Below, piece after piece: positions 1 through 6,917 of a stretch of DNA of 8,612 nucleotides. A model generated the notes under the pieces. The model made no database searches. It was given only the letters and a program-made list of their open reading frames with translations, and had not been told where the DNA came from. The DNA is from Thiobacter sp964445085. Lineage in GTDB: Bacteria > Pseudomonadota > Gammaproteobacteria > Burkholderiales > Thiobacteraceae. Made by a program: the position numbers and the translations under genes. Location of the stretch: NCBI GenBank assembly GCA_964445085.1, contig CAYUJV010000123.1, positions 1-8,612 on the forward strand. Direction: 5' to 3'. Numbering within the stretch: position 1 is the stretch's first letter; every line of letters begins with the position of its first letter.

Positions 1-539
1 CCGACATCCTGGCGCGGCTCGCCGCCCGGCGCGGCCTGCTCGACGCGGTGGTGTTCAGCGGCGGCGAACCGCTGCTGCAGCGGGGCCTGCGCGGCGCGAT
101 GCAGGAGGTGCGCGCACTGGGCTTCAAGGTCGGGCTGCACACCGGCGGCGCCTACCCGGAGCGGCTCGCGGCGATCCTGCCGCTGTGCGACTGGGTGGGC
201 ATGGACATCAAGGCGCCGTTCGCCCGCTACGACGCCATGACCGGCAGTCCGGGCAGCGCCGCGCCGGCCCGCGCGAGCCTCGAAATCCTCGTCGCCAGCG
301 GCGTCGCCCACGAATGCCGCACCACCGTGCATCGCGCCCTGCACAGCCTGCACGAACTGCTGGCGCTGGCGGAGGAGCTGCTGCTGCTGCAGGGTGTGGA
401 GTGCTACGTGCTGCAGCCGTTTCGTGCCCAGGGCTGCCGCGACGCACGCCTCGTCGCCGCGCACGATGCGGCGGCGACGGCGGCCCTGCTGCAGCATGTG
501 GCCAGTGTATTCCCGGGCGTGCTGACGCGCCCGGCCTGA
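1..539 (+). CDS. Anaerobic ribonucleotide reductase activating protein, NrdG2-type radical SAM (5' partial)
   Basis: This is the C-terminal 178 codons of a gene already open at the window edge (the reading frame starts at base 3) and ending with TGA at 537-539. The visible protein carries VVFSGGEPLLQ, the radical SAM GGEP motif that contacts S-adenosylmethionine, followed by GFKVGLHTGG, YPERL and VGMDIKAPFARYDAMTG. This order is typical of the NrdG2-like activases of anaerobic ribonucleoside-triphosphate reductase. The CxxxCxxC motif that binds the 4Fe-4S cluster should lie upstream, outside the window. By family knowledge the enzyme reductively cleaves SAM and installs the glycyl radical on NrdD in the cytoplasm, allowing dNTP synthesis without oxygen; an nrdD gene would be expected just upstream. 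An internal GTG at 48 is not the real start, because recognisable domain sequence precedes it. Related glycyl-radical activases are the alternative, but the DIKAP segment favours NrdG2. Confidence 0.85.
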   Translation, partial: DILARLAARRGLLDAVVFSGGEPLLQRGLRGAMQEVRALGFKVGLHTGGAYPERLAAILPLCDWVGMDIKAPFARYDAMTGSPGSAAPARASLEILVASGVAHECRTTVHRALHSLHELLALAEELLLLQGVECYVLQPFRAQGCRDARLVAAHDAAATAALLQHVASVFPGVLTRPA

Positions 540-549
540 TCGTGTTTGC

Positions 550-592
550 GCAGCACCCCGCCCGCAGCCGCGCGGCGGGGCGCTGCCGTTTT
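550..592 (+). terminator. Probable Rho-independent terminator after the NrdG2 gene
   Basis: GCAGC-A-CCCCGCC (550-562) pairs with GGCGGGG-C-GCTGC (574-586): 12 of 13 pairs, one A/C mismatch and an 11-base loop. After two bases comes a run of four T (589-592). It begins 10 bases after the stop codon. The T tract is short, and the Shine-Dalgarno of the next gene starts 4 bases later, so it could act as a partial terminator between the two genes. Confidence 0.6.
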
Positions 593-609
593 CCTGAAGG
601 AGAAGTGGC

Positions 610-1773
610 ATGTTGGAAACGGATCTGCCCCTGTTCGAAATCAAAGGCAAACGCCTGCTGCCCATCGTGCAGGGCGGCATGGGCGTGGGCGTCTCCGCCC
701 ACCGGCTGGCGGGCACGGTGGCGAGCCACGGTGCGGTGGGCACCATTGCCAGCATCGACCTGCGCCACCATCACCCGGACCTGATGGCCCGCTGCCGCAA
801 GGTGCGCGACAAGGAGACACTGGAAGCCCTGAACCTGATCGCCCTCGACCGCGAGGTGAAGCTCGCGCTCACGGCCGCCAACGGCAACGGCCTGGTCGCG
901 GTGAACGTGATGAAGGCGGTGAGCGCCCACGCCGACTACGTCCGTGCGGCGTGCGAGGCCGGGGCGCAGGCCATCGTCATGGGCGCCGGCCTGCCGCTGG
1001 ATCTGCCGGAGCTGACCGAAGGCCACGACGTGGCCCTGATCCCCATCCTGTCCGACGTGCGCGGCATCGGCATCGTGCTGAAGAAATGGATGCGCAAGGG
1101 ACGCCTGCCGGATGCCATCGTGATCGAGCATCCGCGCTATGCCGGCGGCCACCTCGGCGCCCCGAAGCCGGAGGACATCGCCGACCCCCGTTTCGATTTC
1201 CCGGGCGTGCTGGAGGGGACGTTCCGGCTGTTCGAGGAGCTGGGCATCGCGCGCGAGAGGATTCCGCTGATTCCGGCGGGCGGCATCAACAGCTTCGAGA
1301 AAGTGCGCGAACTGCTGGCCCTGGGTGCCGCGGCGGTGCAGATCGGCACGCCCTTCGCCGTCACCGAGGAAGGCGACGCCCATCCCAATTTCAAGAAGGT
1401 GCTGGCCGAGGCACGGCCGGAGCAGATCGTCACCTTCATGAGCGTGGCCGGGCTGCCGGCGCGCGCCGTGCTCACCCCCTGGCTGCAGAATTACCTGCGG
1501 CGCGAGAGCAGGCTGCAGGCCTGCGCCAAGGGCGACCGCGAGCGCTGCACCGTGGGCCTGCACTGCCTGCTGCAGTGCGGCCTGCGCGACGGGCTCGCGC
1601 GCTTCGGCCAGTTCTGCATCGACTCCCAGCTCGCCGCCGCCCTGCGCGGCGACCTGAGCAAGGGCCTGTTCTTCCGCGGCTCGGAAGCGCTGCCCTTCGG
1701 CGCCGCCATCCGGCCGGTGAGGGAACTGCTGCAGTACTTCCTCACCGGCTGGAAGCCGACGCCGGCGGCCTGA
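610..1773 (+). CDS. Nitronate monooxygenase / 2-nitropropane dioxygenase family flavoprotein
   Basis: A 387-residue cytoplasmic protein with an FMN-binding TIM barrel of the nitronate monooxygenase/NPD family. IVQGGMGVGVS lies near the N-terminus, followed by GAVGTIASI, VAVNVM, AIVMGAGLP and IPILSD. The AGGHLGA motif at 178-184 carries His181, matching the catalytic-His motif of nitronate monooxygenases. IPAGGI and AAAVQIGTPF form the phosphate-binding end of the barrel. Family members oxidise alkyl nitronates or act as NAD(P)H:quinone reductases; which applies here cannot be read from sequence. The start ATG follows AAGGAG (597-602) by 7 bases. The C-terminal extension is unusual: Cys305, 313, 319, 323 and 336 lie within 32 residues, followed by GLFFRG and LPFG. 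The gene follows the NrdG2 gene but a terminator-like hairpin lies between them, so a shared transcript is uncertain. It converges on the methyltransferase gene with 19 bases between stop codons. Confidence 0.85.
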   Translation: MLETDLPLFEIKGKRLLPIVQGGMGVGVSAHRLAGTVASHGAVGTIASIDLRHHHPDLMARCRKVRDKETLEALNLIALDREVKLALTAANGNGLVAVNVMKAVSAHADYVRAACEAGAQAIVMGAGLPLDLPELTEGHDVALIPILSDVRGIGIVLKKWMRKGRLPDAIVIEHPRYAGGHLGAPKPEDIADPRFDFPGVLEGTFRLFEELGIARERIPLIPAGGINSFEKVRELLALGAAAVQIGTPFAVTEEGDAHPNFKKVLAEARPEQIVTFMSVAGLPARAVLTPWLQNYLRRESRLQACAKGDRERCTVGLHCLLQCGLRDGLARFGQFCIDSQLAAALRGDLSKGLFFRGSEALPFGAAIRPVRELLQYFLTGWKPTPAA

Positions 1774-1775
1774 TG

Positions 1776-1828
1776 GCGCTTGCCGCGCGTGGTCAATGCA
1801 GCGGCGGGGCGCTGCGCCGCGCGAGCGC
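1776..1828. other. Long inverted repeat between two convergent genes
   Basis: GCGCT (1776-1780) and CGCGCG (1784-1789) pair with CGCGCG (1818-1823) and AGCGC (1824-1828), leaving a 3-base bulge. Inside, GCAGC (1798-1802) pairs with GCTGC (1811-1815). The structure spans the 19-base gap between the flavoprotein and methyltransferase stops and enters the methyltransferase 3' end. It could end transcription from both sides, but neither side has a real T tract. In DNA this GC-rich it may be coincidence. Confidence 0.3.
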
Positions 1829-2443
1829 TTCCAGCTCGGCGGCTTCGTCCGCGCCGAGGGAGCGGCCCGGAAGCGGGACCAGGCCCGGCACCCGCCGGCG
1901 GTAGCGGCGGTAGGCTTCGCCATAGAGGGCGATCAGCTTGTTCTCCTCCAGCCGGCTGCCGACGGCGAGGTAGACCGTGACCGCCAGCGCCGCCAGCAGC
2001 CAGGCCGCGTTCAGGTCCCGCGTCCACAGCAGCAGCAGGCCGAGGGCGTACCACGGATGGCGCACATGGCGGTGCAGCGGCGAGAGGGTGAAGGCTTCGC
2101 GTTCCGCGTCCGGGCCAACCCGGTCGCGCCACTGGCGCAGGCCGAGGAAGGTCGCGCCGTCGTACCAGCGCGTGCTCCAGGCGAAGCCGGCTACCGAGAC
2201 CGCCAGTGCCGGCCAGGCGATCCAGCCGGGCACGACCCACACCGCCGGGCCCTCGTAGCGCTGGGTGAGCCACAGCACCGGCACGAGCAGCAGCGTCGCG
2301 CCGAGATTGAAGCCGAGGCGGTAGCCGGGCATGGCGCCCGGCCAGTGCAGGGCGATCCACTGCTTCGCGGTGTTGCTGGCAAGCAGGGAATGCAGCGCAC
2401 CATAGGCGAACCAGGCAAGGGTGATGACGGCGAGTTCGGGCAT
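1793..2443 (-). CDS. Integral membrane methyltransferase, NnrU/ICMT (isoprenylcysteine methyltransferase)-like
   Basis: A 216-residue inner-membrane protein with about five hydrophobic segments. The N-terminus, including WFAYGALHSLLAS and GYRLGFNLGATLLL, resembles NnrU/MddA-type membrane methyltransferases. The C-terminal half has the ICMT/PEMT signature: RHPWY at 128-132, LEENKL with Glu166/Glu167, then YGEAYRRYRRRVPGLVP at 174-190. In characterised relatives these segments bind S-adenosylmethionine and methylate lipidic or small thiol substrates at the membrane. The substrate here is unknown. The start is ATG at 2443, which shares one base with the TGA of the ABC exporter gene (TGATG on the minus strand). 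No strong Shine-Dalgarno precedes it, so translation is probably coupled. The frame stays open further upstream inside the ABC gene, but that part overlaps conserved ABC sequence and is not coding. The role may concern the same substrate as the exporter; that is inference. Confidence 0.8.
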   Translation of the reverse strand: MPELAVITLAWFAYGALHSLLASNTAKQWIALHWPGAMPGYRLGFNLGATLLLVPVLWLTQRYEGPAVWVVPGWIAWPALAVSVAGFAWSTRWYDGATFLGLRQWRDRVGPDAEREAFTLSPLHRHVRHPWYALGLLLLWTRDLNAAWLLAALAVTVYLAVGSRLEENKLIALYGEAYRRYRRRVPGLVPLPGRSLGADEAAELEALARRSAPPLH

Positions 2444-4239
2444 CAGTGTTGAAGCGCCCCGTAGAGACGCGCGTAGAGACCTTCGCCCCGGATCAATTCG
2501 TCGTGGGCGCCTTCCTCGATGATCTGGCCGTTGTCGAACACATAGACGCGGTCGGCCTGCTTCACCGCGGACAGGCGGTGGGCGATGATCAGGGTGGTGC
2601 GGTCGCGCAGGAAATCGCGCAGGGCCGCGTGCAGCCTGGCTTCGGTGTCGGCATCCAGCGCCGAGGTTGCCTCGTCCAGGATCACCACCTGCGGGTCGGA
2701 CAGCACCATGCGCGCGATGGCCAGGCGCTGGCGCTGGCCGCCGGACAGGCGCACGCCCTGGCGCCCGACGACGGTGTCGAGGCCGTGGGGCATGGCGCGC
2801 ACGGTGTCCGCGAGCTGCGCCACTTCCAATGCCTGCCACAGCCGCTCATCGGCCAGCTCGCGGCCCAGCGTCAGGTTCATGCGCACGGTGTCGTTGAACA
2901 GCGCCGGGTGCTGCAGCACGGTGGCGACATGGCTGCGCACCACCTCCAGGCCGATCTCGCTCACCGGCACGCCGTCGAATTTGATGGTGCCGGACCGGGC
3001 CGGGTACAGGCCGAGGATCACCTGCACCAGCGTCGACTTGCCGCCGCCGGAGGCGCCGACCAGGGCGACCTTCTCCCCCGGCGCGATCTTCAGGCTGACG
3101 CCGTTGAGCACCGGCACGTCGCCATAGCCGAAGCTGACGTTGTCGATTTCGACGCCCACCGTGTGCTTGCCGGCGAAGGGGTTCTTCAGGTGCGGATAGT
3201 GCGGCTCCTCCTCCAGCGCCAGCAGCTGGTTGATGCGGCCGAGCGCGGCGCGGGCGCCGTAGTAGGCGTACTGGATGCCAAGCACCTCCTGCACCGGGCC
3301 CATCATGAACCACAGGTAGCCGAACACCGCCATCATCTCGCCGATGGTGAGGCTGGAGAACACCACCATCAGCATCGACAGGGCGCGGAACACGTCGAAG
3401 CCGAACAGAAACACCATGAACGACAGTCGGCTGGCGGCATCGGATTTCCAGGAAAACGCCGCGGTGTGGGTGCGGATGCCGCGCGCCTTGTCGATCACCT
3501 GGGCAATGTAGTGACGCTCGCGGTTGATGGCGCGGATCTGCTGGATCGCATCCAGCGTCTCGGTGAGCGACTGCTGAAAAATCTCGAACGCGCTGTTCTC
3601 GCGCTTCTTCAACTCCTTCACCCGCTTGCCGAGCACGGTGGTGAAATAGATCACCGCCGGATTGAGCAGCAGAATGAACAGCGCCAGCTGCCAGTGCATC
3701 CACAGCAGCACCACCGCCGTGCCGACGATGGACAGCAGCGCCACCAGGAACTTGGAGATGGACGCGCCGATGAAGCTGTCGATGGCGTCCAGATCCTTCA
3801 CGAAATGGGAGGCCACCGCGCCGCTGCCGAGGGTTTCGTACTCCGACATGGCGATCCGCGACAGCCGCAGCAGCATGTGCTCGCGCATGCGATAGGTGAC
3901 GTCCTTGGCGATCAGGGTGAATTCGCGCGCCTGCCACACCCCCAGCGCGAGCGAGCTGAAGCGCAGTGCCAGCGTGGCGAGCAGCACCACGCCGATGTAC
4001 AGCACGGGACCGTGCCATGCCTGGGGGAACCATGCGTTCAGGGCCGCCACCACCGGTCCCGGCTTGTGCAGCAGCACCTCGTCCACCAGCAGCGGCATCA
4101 GCAGCGGAATCGGCACGCTCGCCACCACGGCCAGGATCGCCACGGCATGGGCGATCACCAGCTCCCGCCGGTGGGTGCGCACCATGGCGAGAAGGCCGGA
4201 CCAGGTGTAGCGGCCGGCGGCGGGAGCGGCCTGCGACAT
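2443..4239 (-). CDS. ABC exporter half-transporter (fused permease and ATPase)
   Basis: A 598-residue inner-membrane protein of normal length for a type IV (MsbA-like) exporter half-transporter. The membrane domain has six predicted helices at about residues 27-50, 77-101, 160-181, 183-203, 272-296 and 302-322. The ATPase domain is complete: Walker A GASGGGKST (395-403, Lys401), Q-loop Gln443 in VLQHPALF, signature LSGGQ (498-502), Walker B VVILDE (Asp522, Glu523), D-loop SALD and H-loop His554 in IIAHRLS. It should therefore hydrolyse ATP and work as a homodimer, or with a partner encoded elsewhere. There is no N-terminal peptidase domain of the bacteriocin-exporter kind. The substrate cannot be deduced; lipid, peptide or drug export are all possible. 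The ATG lies 4 bases after the cyclophilin stop with no clear Shine-Dalgarno, and its stop overlaps the methyltransferase start, so it is the middle of a tightly coupled three-gene operon. Confidence 0.93.
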   Translation of the reverse strand: MSQAAPAAGRYTWSGLLAMVRTHRRELVIAHAVAILAVVASVPIPLLMPLLVDEVLLHKPGPVVAALNAWFPQAWHGPVLYIGVVLLATLALRFSSLALGVWQAREFTLIAKDVTYRMREHMLLRLSRIAMSEYETLGSGAVASHFVKDLDAIDSFIGASISKFLVALLSIVGTAVVLLWMHWQLALFILLLNPAVIYFTTVLGKRVKELKKRENSAFEIFQQSLTETLDAIQQIRAINRERHYIAQVIDKARGIRTHTAAFSWKSDAASRLSFMVFLFGFDVFRALSMLMVVFSSLTIGEMMAVFGYLWFMMGPVQEVLGIQYAYYGARAALGRINQLLALEEEPHYPHLKNPFAGKHTVGVEIDNVSFGYGDVPVLNGVSLKIAPGEKVALVGASGGGKSTLVQVILGLYPARSGTIKFDGVPVSEIGLEVVRSHVATVLQHPALFNDTVRMNLTLGRELADERLWQALEVAQLADTVRAMPHGLDTVVGRQGVRLSGGQRQRLAIARMVLSDPQVVILDEATSALDADTEARLHAALRDFLRDRTTLIIAHRLSAVKQADRVYVFDNGQIIEEGAHDELIRGEGLYARLYGALQH

Positions 4240-4243
4240 GCGC

Positions 4244-4810
4244 TTATTGCGTCTGTCTGACGTCCTCGATCACCACCGCCTGCTGCGGGACGTCGGTGGG
4301 GAACGGTCCGCCCGGGCCGGTCCGCACCTTGGCGATCTTCATCACGACTTCCTGGCCGCGCACGACGCGGCCGAACACGGCGTAGCCCCAGCCGTTCAGG
4401 GTGGGGGCGGTGTAGTTGAGGAAGCCGTTGTCCTTGACGTTGATGAAGAACTGGGCGGTGGCGGAATTCGGGTCCATGGTGCGCGCCATGGCGACGGTGT
4501 AGGTGTCGTTGCGCAGGCCGTTGTTGGCCTCGTTCGGGATCGGCGCGCCGGTGGGCTTCTCATTGAAACGCGTATCGAAGCCGCCACCCTGGATCATGAA
4601 GCCGTCGATCACCCGATGAAAGATCGTGCCCTTGTAGTGGCCGCTCTTCACGTAATGCAGGAAGTTCTCCACGGTCTTCGGCGCCTTGTCCGGGTAGAGC
4701 TCCAGCACGATGGTGCCCATATTGGTCTTCATTTCCACCACCGGGTTGGCGGCGAGCGCGCTCCAGGATAGAAGCAGCCCGAGCAGGGCCGCGAACAATT
4801 TGAGTTTCAT
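4244..4810 (-). CDS. ppiA: Periplasmic cyclophilin-type peptidyl-prolyl cis-trans isomerase (PpiA-like)
   Basis: A 188-residue protein. Its signal peptide has a Lys-rich start, a hydrophobic core LFAALLGLLLSW and a likely cleavage after Ala-Leu-Ala at residue 20, so it should act in the periplasm. The cyclophilin core is intact: FHRVIDGFMIQGGGF at 64-78 with catalytic Arg66, NEANNGLRND at 93-102, AMART, AQFFINVKDN at 119-128 and GYAVFGRV. This matches E. coli PpiA closely in motif order and length. By family knowledge it catalyses proline cis-trans isomerisation in exported proteins. The ATG at 4810 follows GGAG (4822-4819) by 8 bases. Only 4 bases separate its TAA from the ABC exporter ATG, so the two genes should be co-transcribed. 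An 80-base gap separates it from the upstream diguanylate cyclase gene; it may have its own promoter there. The symbol is a family assignment. Confidence 0.92.
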   Translation of the reverse strand: MKLKLFAALLGLLLSWSALAANPVVEMKTNMGTIVLELYPDKAPKTVENFLHYVKSGHYKGTIFHRVIDGFMIQGGGFDTRFNEKPTGAPIPNEANNGLRNDTYTVAMARTMDPNSATAQFFINVKDNGFLNYTAPTLNGWGYAVFGRVVRGQEVVMKIAKVRTGPGGPFPTDVPQQAVVIEDVRQTQ

Positions 4811-4848
4811 GGGAAGGTCTCCGCGACGAAAGGAAAATCGAAGCGGAT

Positions 4849-4883
4849 ATTCTAGGGCGAGCCGCCGGGAACGGCGAGGAAAA
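4849..4883 (-). promoter_or_regulatory. Possible weak sigma-70 promoter for the ppiA operon
   Basis: On the minus strand TAGAAT (4854-4849) resembles a -10 box, with only a poor -35-like TCGCCG 17 bases upstream. It sits in the 80-base gap between the diguanylate cyclase stop and the cyclophilin start. A short hairpin, CGCCG/CGGCG with a four-base loop (4863-4876), overlaps the same gap. The evidence is slight. Confidence 0.2.
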
Positions 4884-4890
4884 GAATGGC

Positions 4891-6825
4891 CTAGGCGGAG
4901 GGCGGCGGTGCGCACACCACGCGGTTGCGGCCGGCGTGCTTGGCCTCGTACAGCGCCTCGTCCGCGGCCTTCAGCACTTTCTGCCAGTCCGTGCCGTGCA
5001 GCGGCAGCGCCGCGACGCCGATGGACGCCGTGACCGGACCCAGCGATGCGCCGTCGCGCTGGGGATCCCATTGGGCGATCGCCGCGCGCAGGGCCTCCGC
5101 GCGCCGGCGCGTGCCCGCCAGATCGGCGCCGGGCAGGATCACCACGAATTCCTCCCCGCCGTAGCGGCAGGGCATGTCGCCTTCGCGCACCGCGCGCCGC
5201 AACAGCGCGCCCACGCCGCGCAGCAGCAGGTCGCCGGCGTCGTGGCCGTAAGTGTCGTTGAAGCGCTTGAAGTGGTCGAGGTCCAGCATCAGCACCCCGA
5301 TCGAAATGCCGCGGCGCAGGGCGCGCCGTTGCTCGATGTCCAGCGCTTCCTCCAGGAAGCGGCGGTTGTAGAGCCCGGTCAGCGGGTCGCGCATCGCGCG
5401 GTGGCGCAGCTGTTCCTGACGCTTGACCGCGACCATGCCGGCCGCCGCGCGCTCGGCCAGGGAGGTGGCGGCCCACGGGTCGTAATTGGCCACGCCGGCG
5501 AGATGGAGGATGCCCAGGGATTCGTTGTGCGCGATCAGGGGCAGGCTGATCGTGTCCATGGGCGTCGCGCTGCCCCAGCGGTGCACCGTTTCCACCTGGT
5601 TGTTCGCGCCGCGCTGCAGCAGCGCCCCGCTGCTGCCCGGGAACAGCGCCGTCGCACAGCGGGCGATCGCCTGCGCCAGCTCCGCCAGGCTGTGACAGCC
5701 CTGGGAACTTCGGCTCAGCTCGTCCAGCAGCATCACTTGTTGCATGCGTTCTTCCTTGTCGGCAAAGGCGCGCTTGAGGTCCTCGTAGGCCGCCCGCAGG
5801 ATCGTGGTCTCCCCCGGCCCCGGGCGCCGCCTGGCGGGCGCCGCGGCGGCGCGCATTCCGAGGCGGGTCGTGACTGCATGCCAGTGGCGGCGCCAGGCGG
5901 CCGCGGGCTGCTTCCAGTCGACGCGTCCGAGCAGGACCGCCAGCCGCTCCGCGATCACCCGCACCAGCAGCCAGGCCGCGAACGCCGTCACTGCCAGCGC
6001 CGCCAGCAGCAGCACCGCCTGGTAGTTCATGCTCCGGGCGGCGTCGGCGGGCAGGCGGATGGCCAGGCGCAGCGCCTGCGCCGTGCCCGGGATCGGCTGG
6101 GCGAGATAGAGCTGTTCCGCAGCACCCGCCGATGGCGCCAGCCGGCGCGCCGTGCCGATGTCCAGGGCGAGCAGGGTGCGGATGAACTCGGGCCCGGCAG
6201 CGGCCCACCCGGCATCGGCGGGGTTGCTTGCGAGCACGCGGCCGCTGCCGTCGATGACCGCAAACGAGGCATCCCGCGGCGGGATGGCGGGATCGAGGAC
6301 GAAGTCGCGCAAGGGCATCACGGCGGCCAGTGCCGCGTCGCCGTCGGCCGCCTCGGGGCCCAGAACCGCCGCGACTTCGCCGCCGCGGAAATTCAGCAGT
6401 AGCGGTTGCGCCGGAGTGGCAGCCTGTCCCTGCGCGGACAGCGGCGGAAACCCGGGCCGGGCGCTGCAGCGCGTGCTGCCGTCGGGGCGCACGAAGGCCA
6501 GGTTCGTGTATTCCGGGAAGCGGTCCAGCTGGCGGGAGAGGAAGGCGCTGCACAGGGCCGGATCCTGGGTGCCCGGCACCGAAACGCCGCCCAGCACGCG
6601 CAGCAGGTGAAAGGTTTGGTCCATCACCGCGCGCTGGTGGCTGGCGACGTGCTGTGCAAAGCGCACCGCATCGAGATCGGCCCGCAGCGCCTCCTCGCGC
6701 GCGTCGCGATAGCTGTGCCAGCTGGCCTGGGCCAGGGCCAGGCCGATGAGTGTCAGGATCGCGAGGACCAGCGGACGCGCGCTCAGGCGCAGCGAGGGCA
6801 GGACGGCCAGATCGACGTGCTTCAT
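4891..6825 (-). CDS. Membrane diguanylate cyclase with periplasmic sensor, GAF-like and GGDEF domains
   Basis: A 644-residue inner-membrane signalling enzyme. Order: short cytoplasmic tail, first membrane helix (about 19-36), a periplasmic sensor region (about 37-265) with a Cache/PAS-like segment FAVIDGSGRVLASN, second helix (about 270-292), a linker, a GAF-like region (about 366-475), and a GGDEF domain from DPLTGLYNRR (Asp480) to the C-terminus. The active-site motif is GGEEF at 556-560 and the inhibitory I-site RxxD is present as REGD (Arg547, Asp550). It should therefore make cyclic di-GMP from GTP and be feedback-inhibited. No EAL or HD-GYP domain is seen. The sensor contains Cys92 and Cys120, which could form a periplasmic disulfide. 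I chose ATG at 6825 because GGAG (6837-6834) lies 8 bases upstream; an in-frame TTG at 6831 is too close. The sensed signal is unknown. Confidence 0.92.
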   Translation of the reverse strand: MKHVDLAVLPSLRLSARPLVLAILTLIGLALAQASWHSYRDAREEALRADLDAVRFAQHVASHQRAVMDQTFHLLRVLGGVSVPGTQDPALCSAFLSRQLDRFPEYTNLAFVRPDGSTRCSARPGFPPLSAQGQAATPAQPLLLNFRGGEVAAVLGPEAADGDAALAAVMPLRDFVLDPAIPPRDASFAVIDGSGRVLASNPADAGWAAAGPEFIRTLLALDIGTARRLAPSAGAAEQLYLAQPIPGTAQALRLAIRLPADAARSMNYQAVLLLAALAVTAFAAWLLVRVIAERLAVLLGRVDWKQPAAAWRRHWHAVTTRLGMRAAAAPARRRPGPGETTILRAAYEDLKRAFADKEERMQQVMLLDELSRSSQGCHSLAELAQAIARCATALFPGSSGALLQRGANNQVETVHRWGSATPMDTISLPLIAHNESLGILHLAGVANYDPWAATSLAERAAAGMVAVKRQEQLRHRAMRDPLTGLYNRRFLEEALDIEQRRALRRGISIGVLMLDLDHFKRFNDTYGHDAGDLLLRGVGALLRRAVREGDMPCRYGGEEFVVILPGADLAGTRRRAEALRAAIAQWDPQRDGASLGPVTASIGVAALPLHGTDWQKVLKAADEALYEAKHAGRNRVVCAPPPSA

Positions 6826-6917
6826 GGCCAAGTCTCCATTGCTACCACACCCGACAGCCTAGGCCGCGCGTGCGGCAAATGCCAGTTACGGCTTGTTCAA
6901 CATCGTGGCGGCGCCGC

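Noticed and set aside
208..1923. Long minus-strand open frame of 571 codons opposite the NrdG2 and flavoprotein genes
   Set aside because: It is antisense to two clearly conserved plus-strand genes and has a low-complexity Arg/Ala/Gln/His-rich product, typical of a shadow frame.
2446..4260. Plus-strand 604-codon open frame opposite the ABC exporter
   Set aside because: The product is His/Gln/Asp-rich without any domain, while the minus strand encodes a complete ABC transporter with all motifs.
6826..6831. TTG at 6831 as start of the diguanylate cyclase
   Set aside because: Only two bases would separate it from the GGAGA ribosome site; the in-frame ATG at 6825 has ideal spacing.
6826..6917. 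Promoter between the CAP and diguanylate cyclase genes (CTGGCA / TAGGCT on the minus strand)
   Set aside because: Both boxes are weak and the spacer is 18 bases; indistinguishable from chance.
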